From: Amycolatopsis sp. CA-126428
GTDB lineage: Bacteria; Actinomycetota; Actinomycetes; Mycobacteriales; Pseudonocardiaceae
Direction: 5' to 3'
Assembly (NCBI RefSeq): GCF_002904335.1
Contig: NZ_PPHF01000181.1
Coordinates: 62,001-126,000, forward strand
Length of the DNA stretch: 64,000 nucleotides
A program made the position numbers and the translations under genes. Of the stretch, positions 15,941-24,462 are shown piece by piece (position 1 is the stretch's first letter; each line of letters opens with the position of its first letter). The notes under the pieces were generated by a model. The model saw only the letters and a list, made by a program, of their open reading frames with translations. It ran no database searches and had not been told where the DNA came from.

Positions 15941-17709
15941 GCTTCACGGTGGAAGTGGACGTGCCGGTGCCGATGCGGGACGGCGTCGCGCTCGCCACCA
16001 ACGTGTGGCTCCCGGACGGACCCGGCCCGTTCCCGGCGTTGCTGGTCCGCACGCCCTACGGCAAGGACAACGCCGGGCTGTACGGCAATCCGAAGCTCCC
16101 CGACGTGTTCGCCCTCGTCGAAGCCGGTTACGCCGTGGTGGCGCAGGACGTCCGGGGCACCTCCCGCTCCCCCGGCACGTTCGTGCCGCACACCCACGAA
16201 GGCCCGGACACCGTCGACACCCTCGGCTGGCTGGCCGCGCAGCCGTGGTGCGACGGCGCGGTCGGCATGTGGGGCGGGTCCTACCTGGGGTTCAGCCAGT
16301 GGCAGGCCGCGGTGCACGACGTCCCGGCGCTACGGGCGATCGCGCCGGTGATGACCTCGGCCGACCCGTACGCGGCACCGTGGCGCTCCCCCGGCGGCGC
16401 GTTGTCCCAGGACGCCGTCCTCACCTGGGGCACCCTCTCCGCCCTGCGCAACCTGCGACGCGGACTCGACGACGGACGTGGCGACCCCGCCGACGCCGGC
16501 GCGCTGCTGGCCGGCCTGGCCGAACCGCCATCACTGCACGAACCGCTGCCGATCGCCGGCCGCGCCGCGGTGACCCGCTCCCTGCCCTGGCTCGGCCAAG
16601 TGCTCGACCACCCGGAACGCGACGCGTTCTGGCGGGAGATCGCCGCCATCGACCACGTCGAGCGGATCACCGTGCCGGCCCTCCACATCGGCGGGTGGTA
16701 CGACGTGTTCATCGGCGAAACCGTGCGGTCGTACACGACGCTGCGCCACCGCGGAGGCAACGCCGCCGCCCGCGACGGCCAGCGGCTGATCATCGGCCCC
16801 TGGTCCCACCCCGACGGGACCGACCTCGGCACCTACCCCGACCGGTCGTTCGGGCTCGCCGGCAGCATCAAGACCGCCGGCATCACCGAGGAGCACCTGC
16901 GGTTCTTCGACCGCTGGGTCCGCGGCCGGCCCGGCCTCCCCGACGACACCCACCGGGTCCGGCTCTTCGTGATGGGGGCCGACGAGTGGCGCGACGAGCC
17001 GGACTGGCCGCTCCCGGACACCCGGTACACCGCCTTCTTCCTCGACGGCGGTGGCCGGGCCGGCACCGCTGGCGGCGACGGCGTCCTGACCCGCGACACC
17101 CCGGCCGAGGACGCGACCGACACCTTCCACTACGACCCGCACGACCCCGTGCCCAGCCTGGGCGGCACCGTGCTCGCCGCCGCGCCGGGCACCTACCCCG
17201 GGCCAGCCGACCAGGCCGCGATCGAAACGCGCGCGGACGTCCTGTGCTTCACCACCCCGGTTCTCCAGCGGCCCGTCGAGGTCACCGGCCACCTCACCCT
17301 GGTGCTGCACATCCGTTCGTCCACACAGGACACCGACTTCACCGGCAAGCTCGTCGACGTCCACCCCGACGGCCGGGCCATCCTGCTCTGCGAAGGCATC
17401 CAGCGCGTCCGCTACCGCGAGTCGCTCACCGAACCCGCCCTCCTGGCGCCGGGCACGGACGCCGAACTCACCCTCGACCTGGGCGTCACCGCGAACGTCT
17501 TCCGGCCCGGCCACCGCATCCGGCTCGAAGTCTCCAGCAGCAACTTCCCCCGCTACGACCGCAACACCAACACCGGCGCGACGATCGCCGCCGACGACGC
17601 GGACGCCGTGGTCGTCGCCGTCAACCACGTCCGCCACGGACCCGCCCACCCCAGCCGGCTGATCCTGCCGGTGATCGAACGCCCCACCTCCGAGGAGGAC
17701 CGAGCATGA
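15937..17709 (+). CDS. CocE/NonD-type serine hydrolase (X-Pro dipeptidyl-peptidase fold)
   Basis: A 590-residue hydrolase. The alpha/beta-hydrolase core has GGSYLG with Ser115, WYDVF with Asp256 and WSHP with His291, nearly the same spacing as the catalytic triad of cocaine esterase CocE. A helical cap lies at residues 145-240 and a C-terminal jelly-roll domain from about 370. It should hydrolyse an ester or acyl-amide bond. It begins with GTG overlapping the upstream stop and ends overlapping the next ATG, so it is in a tightly coupled operon. The natural substrate is likely an intermediate of the same pathway rather than cocaine. Confidence 0.87.
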   Translation: MSFTVEVDVPVPMRDGVALATNVWLPDGPGPFPALLVRTPYGKDNAGLYGNPKLPDVFALVEAGYAVVAQDVRGTSRSPGTFVPHTHEGPDTVDTLGWLAAQPWCDGAVGMWGGSYLGFSQWQAAVHDVPALRAIAPVMTSADPYAAPWRSPGGALSQDAVLTWGTLSALRNLRRGLDDGRGDPADAGALLAGLAEPPSLHEPLPIAGRAAVTRSLPWLGQVLDHPERDAFWREIAAIDHVERITVPALHIGGWYDVFIGETVRSYTTLRHRGGNAAARDGQRLIIGPWSHPDGTDLGTYPDRSFGLAGSIKTAGITEEHLRFFDRWVRGRPGLPDDTHRVRLFVMGADEWRDEPDWPLPDTRYTAFFLDGGGRAGTAGGDGVLTRDTPAEDATDTFHYDPHDPVPSLGGTVLAAAPGTYPGPADQAAIETRADVLCFTTPVLQRPVEVTGHLTLVLHIRSSTQDTDFTGKLVDVHPDGRAILLCEGIQRVRYRESLTEPALLAPGTDAELTLDLGVTANVFRPGHRIRLEVSSSNFPRYDRNTNTGATIAADDADAVVVAVNHVRHGPAHPSRLILPVIERPTSEEDRA

Positions 17710-18191
17710 TCGCGCTGCCGGAGCTGTCCGACCGGTTGGCCATCGCCGACGTCGTCGCCGGCCTTGCCCACGCCCAGGACGACCAGGACTGGGTCGCCTT
17801 CCGGCGGCTGTTCGCCGAGCAGGTGACGCTGGACCTCTCGACCCACTACCACGGCAGGCCGCCGACCACCGTGACCGCCGCCGACCTCGTCGAGCTGGCC
17901 CGCACGACCCTGGCCGGGTTCGACTGCACCCACCACGCCGCGACCGACCTCCTCATGCGGCAGGACGGCGACGAAGCCACCTGCCGCGCGCACATGGTCG
18001 CCTACCACCACGTCCCCGCCGACCCCGGCGTCGTCGACCACTGCACGATGCGCGGCCGCTGGGACCTCAAGCTGCGCAAGCTCGACGGGCGGTGGCTCAT
18101 CGAGCACTGGACCGTCGTGCGCACCGCGCCGTGGGAAGGCTCGCCGGACGTCTACGCCCTCGCCGCCGCCCGCCTCGCACCCCGAACCTGA
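17706..18191 (+). CDS. SnoaL-like / NTF2-fold protein
   Basis: A 161-residue protein with the alpha+beta cone pattern of SnoaL-like proteins: N-terminal helices (LSDRLAIADVVAGLAHAQDD), the W-F-RRLFAEQVTLDLS segment and C-terminal strands ending in GRWLIEHWTVVRTAPW. Members are ring-hydroxylating-dioxygenase beta-like folds, small isomerases, dehydratases or hydrolases. TTHHAATDLLM supplies His residues that could act catalytically. ATG overlaps the previous stop (ATGA). The exact reaction is unknown; linkage suggests isomerisation or dehydration of the hydroxylated intermediate. Confidence 0.78.
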   Translation: MIALPELSDRLAIADVVAGLAHAQDDQDWVAFRRLFAEQVTLDLSTHYHGRPPTTVTAADLVELARTTLAGFDCTHHAATDLLMRQDGDEATCRAHMVAYHHVPADPGVVDHCTMRGRWDLKLRKLDGRWLIEHWTVVRTAPWEGSPDVYALAAARLAPRT

Positions 18192-18203
18192 GGAGCACCA
18201 CCG

Positions 18204-18512
18204 ATGTTCTACGAGATCCGCACCGAGCACGCCCGCCCGGGCCGCGGCGCCGAACTGGCCCGCTACCTGGACGAGACCGTCATCCCGCTGCACCAAGAAC
18301 ACGGGATGCAGGTGGTGGGCTCGTTCACGGGGCCCGCCGACACCGTCGTCTGGATCAGGCGCTTCGAAGACGACGCCGACCGCGACCGTATCCTGGACGC
18401 CGTCCACCAGGACCCCCGGTGCGCCCCGCTGGCCGCCACCGTTTCGGCACTGACGAGCGACCCGGCAACCACGACCCGGCTGGTGCCGACCGCCGGGTCG
18501 GCGCTGCGCTGA
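18204..18512 (+). CDS. NIPSNAP-family protein
   Basis: A 102-residue protein with the NIPSNAP dimeric alpha/beta-barrel pattern: MFYEIRTEHARPGRGAELA, the central GSFTGPADTVVWIRRFED strand-turn-strand and an alternating C-terminus. The family is often encoded beside small-molecule catabolic enzymes, and its members may be monooxygenases or stress-related. It lies 12 bp after the SnoaL-like gene with its own site (GAGGAG). Its role in the pathway is not known. Confidence 0.8.
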   Translation: MFYEIRTEHARPGRGAELARYLDETVIPLHQEHGMQVVGSFTGPADTVVWIRRFEDDADRDRILDAVHQDPRCAPLAATVSALTSDPATTTRLVPTAGSALR

Positions 18513-18535
18513 GCCCGACGTCGGAAAGGAAACCC

Positions 18536-19441
18536 GTGGCCGAGCACCGGCTTCCCGCCACCCGCGAGACCACAGTGGACGTCTTCGACCGGGCCACCCC
18601 GCCCGTGCTCACCGTCGACCCCGGTGACTCCATCGTGGTCGGCTCACTCGACGCCGCCGGCTACCTGGACCGGCGGGTGCAGGGCCCCACGATGTTCCCG
18701 GACCGGCGCGGCCACTGCCTGACCGGACCGATCGCGGTGCGCGGCGCCGAACCCGGCATGGTCCTGGGCGTGCACTTCACGTCGATCACGCCCGGCGACT
18801 GGGGCTGGACCGCCGCGGGCACGAAGGACAACGCGCTCAACCGCCGGCTCGGGGTCGCCGGCGGCCCCGGCGCCTGGCTGACGTGGGACATCGGACCCGA
18901 AACCGCCACCAGCAACCTCGGCCACACCGTCGCCGTCACGCCCTTCCTCGGCGTCATCGGTGTCCCGCCCGCCGAACCGGGACCGCACCCGACCATCCCG
19001 CCACGCCCGGCCGGCGGCGGCAACCTCGACTGCCGGGACCTCGTCCCCGGGTCGACGCTGTACCTGCCGCTGACCGTCCCGGACGCGCTGCTCCACCTCG
19101 GCGACGGCCACGCGGCGCAGGGCCACGGCGAAGTCGGCGGAACGGCGATCGAGTGCCCGATGACCACCGCGGTGACCCTCACCCTGGCAGCGGACGCGGC
19201 GGTCCCGGGCATCCACGCCGAAACCCCGGAAGGCCGCATCACCTTCGGCTTCGGCACCGACCTCAACGACGCCATGGCCGACGCCCTGGCCGCCATGGTG
19301 ACCTGGCTGCAGCAGCTGCACGGCCTCGACCGGCCGACCGCCCTGGCGCTCGCCTCGCCGGTCGTCGACCTGCGGATCACCCAGGTCGCCAACGAGACGT
19401 GGGGCGTACACGCGGTCCTCCCGCACGGCGCGATCCACTGA
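18536..19441 (+). CDS. Acetamidase/formamidase family amidohydrolase
   Basis: A 301-residue enzyme of the FmdA/AmdA family. Family landmarks include VDPGDSIVV near the N-terminus, the TGPIAVRGAEPGMVL block, and the metal-site region GGGNLDCRDLVPGSTLYLPL followed by LLHLGDGHAAQGHGEVGG. It should hydrolyse a short-chain amide to acid and ammonia. It starts at GTG 18536 behind a GGAAAGGA site, 23 bp after the NIPSNAP gene. As last gene of the operon it suggests a pathway that releases a simple amide, hence catabolism of an N-containing compound (inference). Confidence 0.85.
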   Translation: MAEHRLPATRETTVDVFDRATPPVLTVDPGDSIVVGSLDAAGYLDRRVQGPTMFPDRRGHCLTGPIAVRGAEPGMVLGVHFTSITPGDWGWTAAGTKDNALNRRLGVAGGPGAWLTWDIGPETATSNLGHTVAVTPFLGVIGVPPAEPGPHPTIPPRPAGGGNLDCRDLVPGSTLYLPLTVPDALLHLGDGHAAQGHGEVGGTAIECPMTTAVTLTLAADAAVPGIHAETPEGRITFGFGTDLNDAMADALAAMVTWLQQLHGLDRPTALALASPVVDLRITQVANETWGVHAVLPHGAIH

Positions 19442-19499
19442 CGGCGATCCCCGGGCGACTCCGACCCGTCGGCCGCCTGGGGAACGCCTCAGCCGAAAC

Positions 19500-19940
19500 C
19501 TATCCGCAGACGCTATCGCCGCGGTAGCAGTAGACGCTCGTGAGGATGTCGTTGGGGTTTTCGGTGGTCATCCAGAGTCCCACGTTGTTGGCCCCGCCGG
19601 CGACGTCCGTGGTGAGGGCAAAGGGCGCAGCCGCCGTCGAGTTGCAGTGGGTGCTGGAGCTTCGGTAGTCCAGTTGAGTGACGTCCGAGTTCGCCAGCGC
19701 GTACACGCGGCGGCACCCGACGGCGTTGAACGTTCCGGTGACCGCGACCGACCGGTTTTGCCAGATGACCGTGCCACTGTAGTAGCTTGCGCCGTACTTG
19801 ATCGTGAAGGTGCTGGTGGGGTAAGCGGCCGCGGTGGCGGGCGCCGCCGCGAAGACCATCCCCGCAACCGACGCGGCTGCGGCCACGGCCGCGGCGACCT
19901 TCCTTGTGCCGCTCTTCGCCATCGTTCCGTCCTTCACCAT
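19500..19940 (-). CDS. Small secreted protein with two disulfide candidates
   Basis: A 146-residue exported protein (140 if the ATG at 19922 is used; both starts have purine-rich sites). The n-region KSGTRK is followed by a long Ala-rich hydrophobic core and a cleavage site near ATAAA. The mature part of about 105 residues is Ser/Thr/Tyr-rich beta-type sequence with four Cys (GCRR, THCN, VYCYRGDSVC), enough for two disulfides. No family is recognised. It is a single-gene unit, convergent with the amidase operon. Confidence 0.7.
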   Translation of the reverse strand: MVKDGTMAKSGTRKVAAAVAAAASVAGMVFAAAPATAAAYPTSTFTIKYGASYYSGTVIWQNRSVAVTGTFNAVGCRRVYALANSDVTQLDYRSSSTHCNSTAAAPFALTTDVAGGANNVGLWMTTENPNDILTSVYCYRGDSVCG

Positions 19941-20144
19941 GGTTCACTCCCTGTTGCTGTCACGGCCCGAAAACGGAGCCATGACCGCACACGCGCGGAA
20001 GGCGGAACCGGTTTAGCCGACCCGACCGGCGTCTGGGAGTTTTTTTCCGTTCTGCGGTGAGCAAACTGCTGGCCACAGAACCCCGCCGTATAGGGCGTTA
20101 TACAATTAAGGAGATGCGCGGTCCGAGCCACGACTGGAACGGGT

Positions 20145-22133
20145 TCACCAGCCGGCAGGACGAAGATGAGGGAGCGACTTCGGGCACGTCAGGCCGAGCC
20201 GGACGGCCAGGTCCGCGGCGGCTTGCCGGTGTTTTCGGGCCTCTCCAGGCCTACTCCCCGTGTAGGTCCGGGCAAGTTCGTCATGCGCCTGAGCCTGTTC
20301 GCGGAGGTGACCCCCTCGCACCGCGGTGGCGAGGGCGAGCTCGTGCTGCCGGACCGCTTCGGTCCTGTCCCCCAGAGCGGCAAGGGTGCGGCCGAGCTCC
20401 AGGCCAGCGTAAACCCGCAGCCGAGAGCCGTCGGCGAGCAGGGTCATGGCCGTCTGCTGGGACTTCAGGGCGGTGCCGGCGTCCCCCATCGCGCGGTGCG
20501 CTGCTCCGATGAGGGTCAATGCTTCCGCTTCCCCGTCCCGGTCCCCGATCCGCCGGCGAAGCTCGCAGGCCCGGCGGAGGTGGTCGAGGGCCTCGTCGGC
20601 GGCGCTCAGCTCGATGAGGCATCGCGCCAACGCCGTGAGCACGTGGTCGTTGGGGCTGAGCTGACCCAGGTCGCCGCAGAGCGCGTAGGCCGACCGCAGG
20701 TGGGCCAGCGCCGTCTCGGGCGAGCCTTCCAGCCACTGCACGACGCCTCGGGTCCAGTGCGTGATGATCTTGGCGTCGATGCCGAGCGGGGACAACTCGG
20801 CCAGCTCGGCGAGCTCGTCGAAGGCCGCCTGCGCGTGCTGCGCGGCTGGGGCGTGCGCGCCGCGGTGCAGGTGCATCAACGCGAGCAAGGCGAGGGTGTG
20901 CGCGTGTGATTCGGTCTTCCCGCGCTGCATCGCCGACGTGGTCAGCAGGTCGTGGGCGCGGGCGGTGTGGCCGGCGGACCAGTGGGCCAGCGCCAGCAGC
21001 GTGCACAGCAGGTCCTCACCGCCCTCGGCCGTCTCGCGCGCGGCCGCCAGGCCGTGCTCGAGCAGCTCGATCGAGTCACCGGCGAGGTCGCGGCCCAGGA
21101 CGTGCCAGAGGGAGATCGCCAGCTGCCACGCGTAGCCGCCTTGCCCTTCGGCCGCGGCGCAGCGGGTCGCCGCCAGGACGTTGGCGCGCTCGGCCAGCAG
21201 CCAGGCCCGCGCGGCCCCCGCCCCGGGGCTGTTCTCCTCGATGCAGGCCGCTGCCTCCGTGATGGCCGTCAGGTAGTGGTCGAGCATCTTCTCGGTCAGG
21301 CCCGGGTCGTCCGGCATGCCACGGGCGTACTGCCGCAGCAAGTCGTGCTGCCGGTACCGGCCGGGCGCCGGTTCCTCGGCCAGGTGGACGTCGACCAGCC
21401 GCTGCAGGGCTTCCTCGGCACGTCCGTCCGGTAAGCCGGTCATCGCCGCCAGCACGGCGGTGTCCGCGTCGGCGCCGGGATGCCGGCCCAGTGCGGAGAA
21501 CAGCTGCTGTTCGACCGGAGACAGCTGCTCGTACGACATGCGGAACGCCAGTGCCACCTCGCGGTCGGCGAACAGCTTCGGCAGCCGGCGGCGCGCCCGG
21601 GCCAGCTGTGCGGACAGGTGCGCGACCGGCCAGGTCGTGCGGTGCGCCAGCCGTGCCCCGGACAGCCGGAGCGCGAGCGGCAAGCCGGCGCACAGCCGGA
21701 CGATCTGCGCCACGGCCTCGGGCTCGGCGCCCGCACGGTCGGCGCCCACCAAGTGGGTGAAGAACGCCTCGGCCTCGGCCTCCGCCAAGACGGTCAGGGA
21801 CAGTGGCCGCGCACCGGCCAGCTCCAGCAGTCTCGCGCGGCTCGTCACGATCACCAGGCTGGGCCCGGTCGGCAGCAGTGGCGCCACCTGCGTCTCGTCG
21901 ACAGCGTTGTCGAAGACGACCAGAAGGCGCAGCGCCGCGGTCTTCGCCCGCCACTGTGCCCGGGTGTCCCCCGCCGGGGTGACCCCGAGCTGTCCCAGGA
22001 GGACGTTCAGGGTCTCTTCGACGGTCAGCGGGGTCTTCCCCGCACTGTGACCCTGCAGGTCGACGAAGAGCGCACCGTCCGGGAACCGGTCGGCCAGCAG
22101 GTGACCGGCGTGGACGGCGAACGCGGTCTTGCC
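20145..22133 (-). pseudogene. NB-ARC/TPR regulator (AfsR-like), truncated by phage integration
   Basis: The C-terminal 662 residues of an AfsR/SARP-type or related NB-ARC protein remain. From the junction the sequence reads GKTAFAVHAGHLLADRFPDG, i.e. the Lys-Thr of the P-loop onward, then LRLLVVFDNAVDE (Walker B), LVIVTSRARLL (sensor), GLPLALRLSG (GLPL box), a winged-helix QHDLLRQYA and TPR repeats to the C-terminus. Everything before the P-loop Gly, including any SARP/HTH domain, is missing here and should lie beyond the far end of the prophage. A frame continues into the phage to 22214, so a 27-codon phage-derived N-terminus is possible. The remaining product lacks a complete ATP site and is presumably inactive in the lysogen. 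Confidence 0.85.
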
Positions 22134-22150
22134 GAAAACTTGTTTATGAC
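22125..22150. other. Host-prophage junction (inferred attachment site)
   Basis: Homology to NB-ARC coding sequence stops between 22133 and about 22140, immediately beside the integrase. The host side ends in GGTCTTGCC, encoding the Gly-Lys-Thr of the P-loop, and the phage side is A/T-rich. The crossover core must lie here. The exact core cannot be set without the other end, which is outside the window. Confidence 0.7.
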
Positions 22151-22164
22151 ACAAAGGATTTGTG
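22150..22164. promoter_or_regulatory. Dyad CACAAA-GGA-TTTGTG over the integrase start
   Basis: A perfect 6-bp inverted repeat with a 3-bp spacer covers the ribosome site (AAAGGA) and GTG start of the integrase. It could be an integrase-binding arm of the attachment site, an operator, or an RNA hairpin hiding the start. Confidence 0.45.
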
Positions 22165-23727
22165 ATTGTCCGAGGCATGACCCGGACAGTCATTTCAACC
22201 ACGCAATGCATCATCTACCTGCGGTTGTCGGACCTGAAGGCCGACGACCTCGACGAGCACGGAAACGGCAAGACGTTCAACAGCCGAGAGCAGAAGCTTC
22301 GCAAGCTCGCGGAGCGTCTTGGCTGGGGCGTCTTCAAAGTCATCATCGAGAACGACGTCAACCGGAAGAACGGCAAGGCTCGGAACGCGTCGGCATTCAA
22401 GCGCCGCAAAATCACTCTTTCGGATAACACCACCGTCCTGCGGGTCATCCGCCCGGGCTTCCGGGAGGCACTGGACGACCTCAACGCCGGACGCGCGAAC
22501 GGCCTGCTGACCGAGGACCTGGACCGGACCATGCGCGACCCCCGGGACCTCGAAGACTTCATCGACATCGCCGAGGAAAAGCGGGTCAACGCCCGGTCGC
22601 TGTCGGGCTCGCTGACATTCACCGACGGCGGAACAGACGCCGAGATCACCCTCGCGCGGAACATGGTGTCGTTCGCGAACGCGGCCAGCCGGGCGACGTC
22701 ACGCCGTGTTTCGCAGGCGCGGGAGCGGCAAGCCAAGGAAGGCCAGTGGCACGGCGGACGGCGTGCCTTCGGTTTCGAGCCGGACGGGGTGACCCAGATT
22801 CCGGCCGAGGTACAGGTCATCCGCCACTGCGCGAAGCGCGTCGTCCAGTTCAACCAGAAGACGCGGAAGCTCTGGAGCCTGCGCGCACTGGCCGCCGAGC
22901 TGAAGAACGGAGACGTGCCGACGGTCAGCGGTGCCGCATGGTCGGCCGAACTCCTCCGCAGCATCCTTCTCCGGCCGCGCAACGCAGGCATCTCGATCTA
23001 CAAGGGCGAGGCCGTCGGCACGCTTCCCGGTAGGCCAATCCTGGCGAAGACCACGCACGACGCTGTCCTGCGCGTCCTGACCGATCCGGCGCGCAACACC
23101 CTCGAACCGGGAGTCGGCGCTACACCGAAGTGGCTAGGGGCCGGGCTGTACCTGTGCGGCATCCACTGCGACGGGACGGCATGTCAGGTCAACAGCGGCA
23201 GCCGCGCACCGCGGTACATCTGCAAAGTGGAGGCGCACCTGTCCCGCAACGCGGCCGCCCTCGATGCCTACGTCCAGGCCACCTTGCTCAACCGCGTCGG
23301 CACCGACCCCAGGTTCGTGCAGAGCTTCATCTACCAGGGACCCCAGGACGACGAACTGGACACCGAAGCCCTGCTCGTCGAGGCCGACAGCATTCGGGTC
23401 AACCTCGACGGTCTCGCGCAGGACCGCACGTTCGGCCTGATCGACCGAAGCCAGCTGCACAGCGCCACCCGGGCTGGTCAGGCGCGCCTCACGGAGATCG
23501 ACCGCGCGCTGGCGGCCTGCGTCGTCGAATCACCCCTCACGTCCCTGCTCGGGGTCGAGGACGTTGCCACGGTCTGGGAAGCCCAGCCGCTGAGCAGCCG
23601 GCGGTTCATCCTCGACACCCTCATGGAGGTCACCGTCAACCCGACCCGGCGCGGTGCTGGGTTCGATCCGAAGGCCGTCTCCGTCAGGTTCCGTGATGTG
23701 GGAGAGATGGAGTTGGCCGCTGCGTAG
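22162..23727 (+). CDS. int: Large serine integrase
   Basis: A 521-residue phage integrase of the large serine recombinase family. The N-terminal catalytic domain has IIYLRLSD with the nucleophilic Ser (about residue 23) and the conserved Arg cluster LLTEDLDRTMRDPRDLE; then the recombinase domain (GGRRAFGFEPDG at about residue 195) and the zinc-ribbon domain with YLCGIHCDGTAC and YICK as Cys ligands. The C-terminal coiled region follows. It carries out directional attP x attB recombination. Start: GTG 22162 has the only ribosome-like site (AAAGGA); ATG 22177 is the alternative. It lies about 25 bp from the junction, as usual for phages of this type. A recombination directionality factor is not identified. 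Confidence 0.93.
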   Translation: MIVRGMTRTVISTTQCIIYLRLSDLKADDLDEHGNGKTFNSREQKLRKLAERLGWGVFKVIIENDVNRKNGKARNASAFKRRKITLSDNTTVLRVIRPGFREALDDLNAGRANGLLTEDLDRTMRDPRDLEDFIDIAEEKRVNARSLSGSLTFTDGGTDAEITLARNMVSFANAASRATSRRVSQARERQAKEGQWHGGRRAFGFEPDGVTQIPAEVQVIRHCAKRVVQFNQKTRKLWSLRALAAELKNGDVPTVSGAAWSAELLRSILLRPRNAGISIYKGEAVGTLPGRPILAKTTHDAVLRVLTDPARNTLEPGVGATPKWLGAGLYLCGIHCDGTACQVNSGSRAPRYICKVEAHLSRNAAALDAYVQATLLNRVGTDPRFVQSFIYQGPQDDELDTEALLVEADSIRVNLDGLAQDRTFGLIDRSQLHSATRAGQARLTEIDRALAACVVESPLTSLLGVEDVATVWEAQPLSSRRFILDTLMEVTVNPTRRGAGFDPKAVSVRFRDVGEMELAAA

Positions 23728-23813
23728 CCATACCGCCGAACGGGTAGAGATCAACTTTGCGATGACGGTAATAGTAACTAGCCCGTTCGAGGTATAAGCG
23801 GCTCGATCGCGGG

Positions 23814-23844
23814 CATGGGGGCCAGGGATCACCTGGCCCCCATG
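23814..23844. terminator. Strong hairpin after the integrase
   Basis: A perfect 13-bp stem (CATGGGGGCCAGG with its complement) and 5-base loop lies 87 bp after the integrase stop. It probably ends the integrase transcript and insulates the early genes. No U-run follows. Confidence 0.6.
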
Positions 23845-23947
23845 CGTCGTCACTCTCCGATTTCGAACGTCCATTTTATACTCCATTTGGGGTCACTCGC
23901 GTATGTCGGTTGCAGGGCGAAATGAGTAGCGGTTGAATCCGGACGTA

Positions 23948-23961
23948 CCCCCGAAAGGGGG
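23948..23961. repeat. CCCCC-GAAA-GGGGG hairpin
   Basis: A perfect 5-bp G/C stem with a GAAA tetraloop lies 74 bp before the first Lsr2-like gene. The 294-bp spacer 23728-24021 otherwise holds the terminator, the repeat copy at 23996 and a possible -10 box TATACT at 23877 without a convincing -35. Confidence 0.35.
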
Positions 23962-23995
23962 CCGGATGCACTAGAGGGGGTGCATACCGGCGATC

Positions 23996-24007
23996 GACCC
24001 GGACAGG
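23996..24007 (+). repeat. GACCCGGACAGG repeat, before the first Lsr2-like gene
   Basis: Exact 12-bp match to the dispersed motif of the early arm, 14 bp before the ATG at 24022. It may serve as an operator or as a start-associated element. Confidence 0.55.
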
Positions 24008-24021
24008 ATGTGTTGTTTCAG

Positions 24022-24447
24022 ATGGGCCATGTTGCGCTGATCGTGGTCATGGATGACGAAGGCTGCGGTAGCGAGAGAAGTTCGACGGAGGGTAGGCGCG
24101 CAACGCTGTACCGGGTGGACCTTGATGCCGCGGGTAGCGAACGCCACGTCCATCAGGTACTACGCATCCACCGTCGTGCCTGCACGAACGGCAAGGGCAG
24201 GCAGCCGAGCGTGCCCGCCGACGAGGAGTACGACGCCGCGACGATTCGGGAATGGGCACGCCTACGCGGTTTGCCGGTAAGCGCTCGCGGACGAATTCCC
24301 GGCGAGATCCGCCGCCAGTACGACGAGGACCGCGCCGATTCCGGCACCGTCGCCGACGCGGTGAGCCGCGCCGCAGCGGAAAACGGAGACGAGGAAAACG
24401 TCGTCGAGATCAGGCCGCTGCGCAGGCGGCGCGGGACCGGGGCGTAG
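24022..24447 (+). CDS. Lsr2-like nucleoid-associated protein 1
   Basis: A 141-residue protein with the two-part layout of Lsr2. The N-terminal oligomerisation part reads HVALIVVMDDEGCG, then ATLYRVDLDAAGSERHVHQV, echoing the DDLDG...YEIDLSEKNA pattern of Lsr2. The DNA-binding part around residues 82-112, AATIREWARLRGLPVSARGR followed by IPGEIRRQY, matches the Lsr2 minor-groove AT-hook-like helix region, where RGR is the contact motif. A basic RPLRRRRGTGA tail follows. It should bind A/T-rich DNA and could silence phage lytic or moron genes or compete with host Lsr2. GTG 23980 is a possible earlier start. It lies directly upstream of a second Lsr2-like gene. Confidence 0.7.
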   Translation: MGHVALIVVMDDEGCGSERSSTEGRRATLYRVDLDAAGSERHVHQVLRIHRRACTNGKGRQPSVPADEEYDAATIREWARLRGLPVSARGRIPGEIRRQYDEDRADSGTVADAVSRAAAENGDEENVVEIRPLRRRRGTGA

Positions 24448-24462
24448 GGAGGCGGCCGAGCC

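Noticed and set aside
19934..20131. A 65-codon minus-strand frame between the secreted protein and the NB-ARC remnant
   Set aside because: No ribosome site, overlaps the secreted protein's leader region, and no protein-like pattern; the 204-bp spacer appears non-coding.
22100..22200. A tRNA gene as the integration target
   Set aside because: No cloverleaf or anticodon arm near the junction; the target is protein-coding NB-ARC sequence.
20145..22214. A complete 689-residue NB-ARC gene starting at 22214
   Set aside because: The first 27 codons overlap the integrase start and have no NB-ARC homology; the P-loop Gly-rich part is missing, so this is a truncation.
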